DNA from: Lentzea nigeriaca
GTDB lineage: Bacteria; Actinomycetota; Actinomycetes; Mycobacteriales; Pseudonocardiaceae
Assembly: GCF_016907955.1 (NCBI RefSeq)
Contig: NZ_JAFBCX010000001.1
Coordinates: 992,001-1,056,000, forward strand
Length of the DNA: 64,000 nucleotides
Direction: 5' to 3'
Numbering within the stretch: the first letter of the stretch is position 1; each line of letters begins with the position of its first letter. Position numbers and translations under genes: made by a program. The notes beneath the pieces are model-generated. The model was not told the DNA's origin. It did not search any database and was given only the letters and a program-made list of their open reading frames with translations. This document shows, one piece after another, positions 62,223 to 64,000 of the stretch.

Positions 62223-62244
62223 CGGCGGTCCCTCGGGGCCGCCG
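62223..62244. terminator. possible terminator after the GH5 gene
   Basis: CGGCGG and CCGCCG arms enclose an inner CCC/GGG pairing, giving an imperfect GC hairpin 25 bases after the stop. Confidence 0.45.
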
Positions 62245-62259
62245 TTTACGGTTGTGCGC

Positions 62260-63138
62260 ATGGCACAACTCGCGCTCGGTCTCGCCTCCCTCGGTCGTCC
62301 CGCCTACATCAACCTCGGCCGCGACGGCGCGTTGCCGGCCGTTCGCGACGTCGACTCGATGCGCGCGCAGTGTCACCGCGTCCTCGACACGGCGTATGGG
62401 TTGGGCATCCGGTGGGTGGACGCGGCTCGTTCGTACGGGCTGTCGGAGGACTTCCTGTCGTCGTGGCTGCCGGGCCACGACGACGTGACGATCTCCAGCA
62501 AGTGGGGCTACGCCTACACCGCGGACTGGCGGCCCGACGCCGAGGTGCACGAGGTCAAGGAGCACTCGCTCGCGCGCTTCTCCCAGCAGTGGCGGGAAAC
62601 CCGAAGCCTGCTGCCGCGAGTCGATCTCTACCAGGTGCACTCGCTGACCGTCGACAGCCCGCTGTTCGAGGACAGGGCGCTGCAGGACGCGATGGTCGCG
62701 ATCGGTGTGCCTGTGGGCTTCTCCACGTCCGGCCCGCGGCAGGCCGACGCCATCCGCAAGGCGCTCGGCCTCGGCATCTTCTCCTCCGTCCAGTCCACTT
62801 GGAACGTTCTGGAGACCTCGGCCGGGGAGGCGCTGGCCGAGGCGCACGACGCCGGGCTGCGCGTGATCATCAAGGAGGGTGTGGCCAACGGCCGGCTCGT
62901 CGTCGATCCGCCGCAAGCGGTTGCGGCACAGGCGAAAGCGCTGGGCGTCGGGCCGGACGCGGTCGCGCTGGCGGCGATCGCGCGCCGGCCGTGGGTCGAC
63001 GTCGTGCTGTCCGGCGCGGCGAGCCCCGAGCAGCTGAAGTCCAATGTGGACGCGATGCGGATCGACGTGGACCTGCCGGACCTCGCCGAGCCCGCCGAGC
63101 AGTACTGGGCGACGCGCGCCGGGCTCAGCTGGAACTGA
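62260..63138 (+). CDS. aldo/keto reductase
   Basis: A 292-residue TIM-barrel NADPH-dependent oxidoreductase. The AKR catalytic residues are in place: Asp and Tyr in WVDAARSYG, Lys in SSKWGY, His in YQVHS. It resembles the aldose dehydrogenase-like branch. TACGGT (62247-62252) lies 7 nt before the ATG with no Shine-Dalgarno, so the mRNA is probably leaderless. It is separated from the cellulase by a short hairpin. Confidence 0.9.
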   Translation: MAQLALGLASLGRPAYINLGRDGALPAVRDVDSMRAQCHRVLDTAYGLGIRWVDAARSYGLSEDFLSSWLPGHDDVTISSKWGYAYTADWRPDAEVHEVKEHSLARFSQQWRETRSLLPRVDLYQVHSLTVDSPLFEDRALQDAMVAIGVPVGFSTSGPRQADAIRKALGLGIFSSVQSTWNVLETSAGEALAEAHDAGLRVIIKEGVANGRLVVDPPQAVAAQAKALGVGPDAVALAAIARRPWVDVVLSGAASPEQLKSNVDAMRIDVDLPDLAEPAEQYWATRAGLSWN

Positions 63139-63222
63139 TTGCCCGATTTCTGACAGATGTCACGGCGAATCCGTGCGGATCATCGCTACCAGCGAGAACA
63201 CCGCACGATCAGCATTGTCGGC

Positions 63223-63636
63223 ATGACAAAGCTGACTGTGACCGACCCCGACGCCCGCGAGAAGCTGCACATCGCCAAGGTGTTGCTCGGCGGCTACGCG
63301 GCCGTGAGCGCGCTGACCCTGCTGGCGATCGTGGTGTTCAGCGGTGACCCCGACATCGTCACCGGCGCGGTGTGGATCCGCGGCTCGATCCTCGCGGTCG
63401 CGTCGCTGATCACGTTCGCGCTCGGCGTGTCGATGGAGAACGGCTCGCGCCGCAACTACCGCAGGGTGCGGATCATCGCGCTGGCCCAGGCCGTGGCGGT
63501 GGTCGTGATCGAGTCGATCCCCGGCTCGTTCCCGATCTGGTTCAAGATCGCGAACGGGGTGTGCGGCGCGCTGCTGGTCATCGTGGTGCTGATCACGTTC
63601 GCCCGCAGCGTGCGCGCCACCTTCGCGGCCTCGTAA
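63223..63636 (+). CDS. small four-helix membrane protein
   Basis: A 137-residue protein with hydrophobic helices at about 18-38, 48-68, 80-98 and 106-126. No signal peptide and no motif I recognise. The ATG at 63223 fits the start of the conserved-looking sequence (MTKLTVTDPDAREKLHIAKVL reads as a short cytoplasmic head). It ends 10 bases before the next gene, so it is probably in an operon with it. Confidence 0.65.
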   Translation: MTKLTVTDPDAREKLHIAKVLLGGYAAVSALTLLAIVVFSGDPDIVTGAVWIRGSILAVASLITFALGVSMENGSRRNYRRVRIIALAQAVAVVVIESIPGSFPIWFKIANGVCGALLVIVVLITFARSVRATFAAS

Positions 63637-63646
63637 GGTCACCGCC

Positions 63647-64000
63647 GTGGACGACAGGCGCCGGTTGCTGCTCTCGCTCGGCATGCTCTGCTACCCGTTT
63701 CTCGCGGCCGCCGGCGTCAACCGGTACGCGCACGGCAGCGGCCTCGTCGTCGGCTACCTGCTGCTGGTGGCCGTCTCCGCCTGCTACCTGGGCATCGTGA
63801 TCGCCTCGATCCGTTCGGCGTGGCGGGTGTACTGGTCGCTGGTGGCGGCGATGGCAGTGCTGGCGGTGCTGCTCGCGCCGCTGGCCCGCGAGGACGTGCT
63901 GATCCTCGCCGCGATGATCGTGCCGTCGACGACGGCACGGGTCGGTGCCCGGACGGCGGCCGCTCTCGTGTTCCTGGGCGCCGCGGCGTGCGTGGTCGTG
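63647..64000 (+). CDS. membrane protein cut by the window end, possibly a sensor kinase
   Basis: The frame opens at GTG 63647 and runs to the last base without a stop (118 residues). It shows four hydrophobic helices with short loops (start RRRLLLSLGMLCYPFLAAAG). This is how DesK-type histidine kinases often begin, but no kinase part is visible, so the call is tentative. Confidence 0.5.
   Translation, partial: MDDRRRLLLSLGMLCYPFLAAAGVNRYAHGSGLVVGYLLLVAVSACYLGIVIASIRSAWRVYWSLVAAMAVLAVLLAPLAREDVLILAAMIVPSTTARVGARTAAALVFLGAAACVVV

Overview
High-GC actinomycete DNA, most likely from the Pseudonocardiaceae (Lentzea/Saccharothrix-like; the genus is a guess). The evidence is the GC content, a mycothiol ligase (mshC), a proteasomal ATPase (mpa/arc), frequent GTG starts, and many promoters that place a TANNNT box 6-7 nt before a start codon with no Shine-Dalgarno (leaderless mRNAs). 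Function calls come from protein motifs and family knowledge; no database search was run.

Backbone. The genes mshC (19.6 kb), PAC2 and metH (33.5-38.0 kb), hisE-hisG (40.8-41.9 kb), a RecB-type nuclease (48.3 kb), trmI (50.4 kb) and mpa (53.9 kb) are the same genes that cluster around Rv2115c-Rv2130c in Mycobacterium tuberculosis, as I remember that map. Accessory blocks sit between them, and mpa is followed by a terminator and unrelated genes instead of dop-pup-prcBA.

Layout. 0-4.3 kb: ChlI/MoxR-type ATPase plus VWA protein, a small membrane protein, a 16-bp tandem repeat and a DUF4240 gene. 4.4-9 kb: SCO6745-type protein, flavin monooxygenase with divergent TetR regulator, ctaD. 9-15.1 kb (minus strand): SPFH/stomatin protein, a 1303-residue caspase-STAND-TPR protein and an LCAT-like lipase, tightly packed; this is one of the two strongest candidates for an undescribed defence or cell-death system. 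15.2-19.4 kb: large secreted GH2 enzyme. 20.8-22.7 kb: cytokinin-type locus with an isopentenyltransferase, a decayed second copy of it and a LOG phosphoribohydrolase. 22.8-26.1 kb: two secreted serine proteases. 26.2-34.4 kb: ABC exporter with GbsR/MarR regulator, MFS pump with WYL regulator, VOC protein, ECF42-type sigma with DGPF partner, PAC2. 34.4-42.8 kb: metH, HAD hydrolase, B12-riboswitch-controlled cobalt transporter cbtBA, 2Fe-2S protein, hisEG, small enzymes. 43-47.2 kb: FxsC-like TIR protein and a ParA-NACHT-membrane ATPase, translationally coupled; this is the second system candidate. 47.6-55.7 kb: thioesterase, RecB nuclease, M50 protease, trmI, two tandem PGYGQQ-repeat membrane proteins, mpa. 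55.8-64 kb: DUF4407/GAF-like pair, two-component system, ABC exporter, GH5 cellulase, aldo/keto reductase, and a membrane protein cut by the window end.

Regulation. Three promoters match the LexA-independent DNA-damage promoter (RecA-NDp/PafBC type, TTGTCRGTG-N8-TANNNT): mpa exactly, the RecB nuclease closely and DUF4240 loosely. Strong palindromes lie in the promoter regions of the TetR, WYL, GbsR, protease, GH2, GH5 and SPFH genes.
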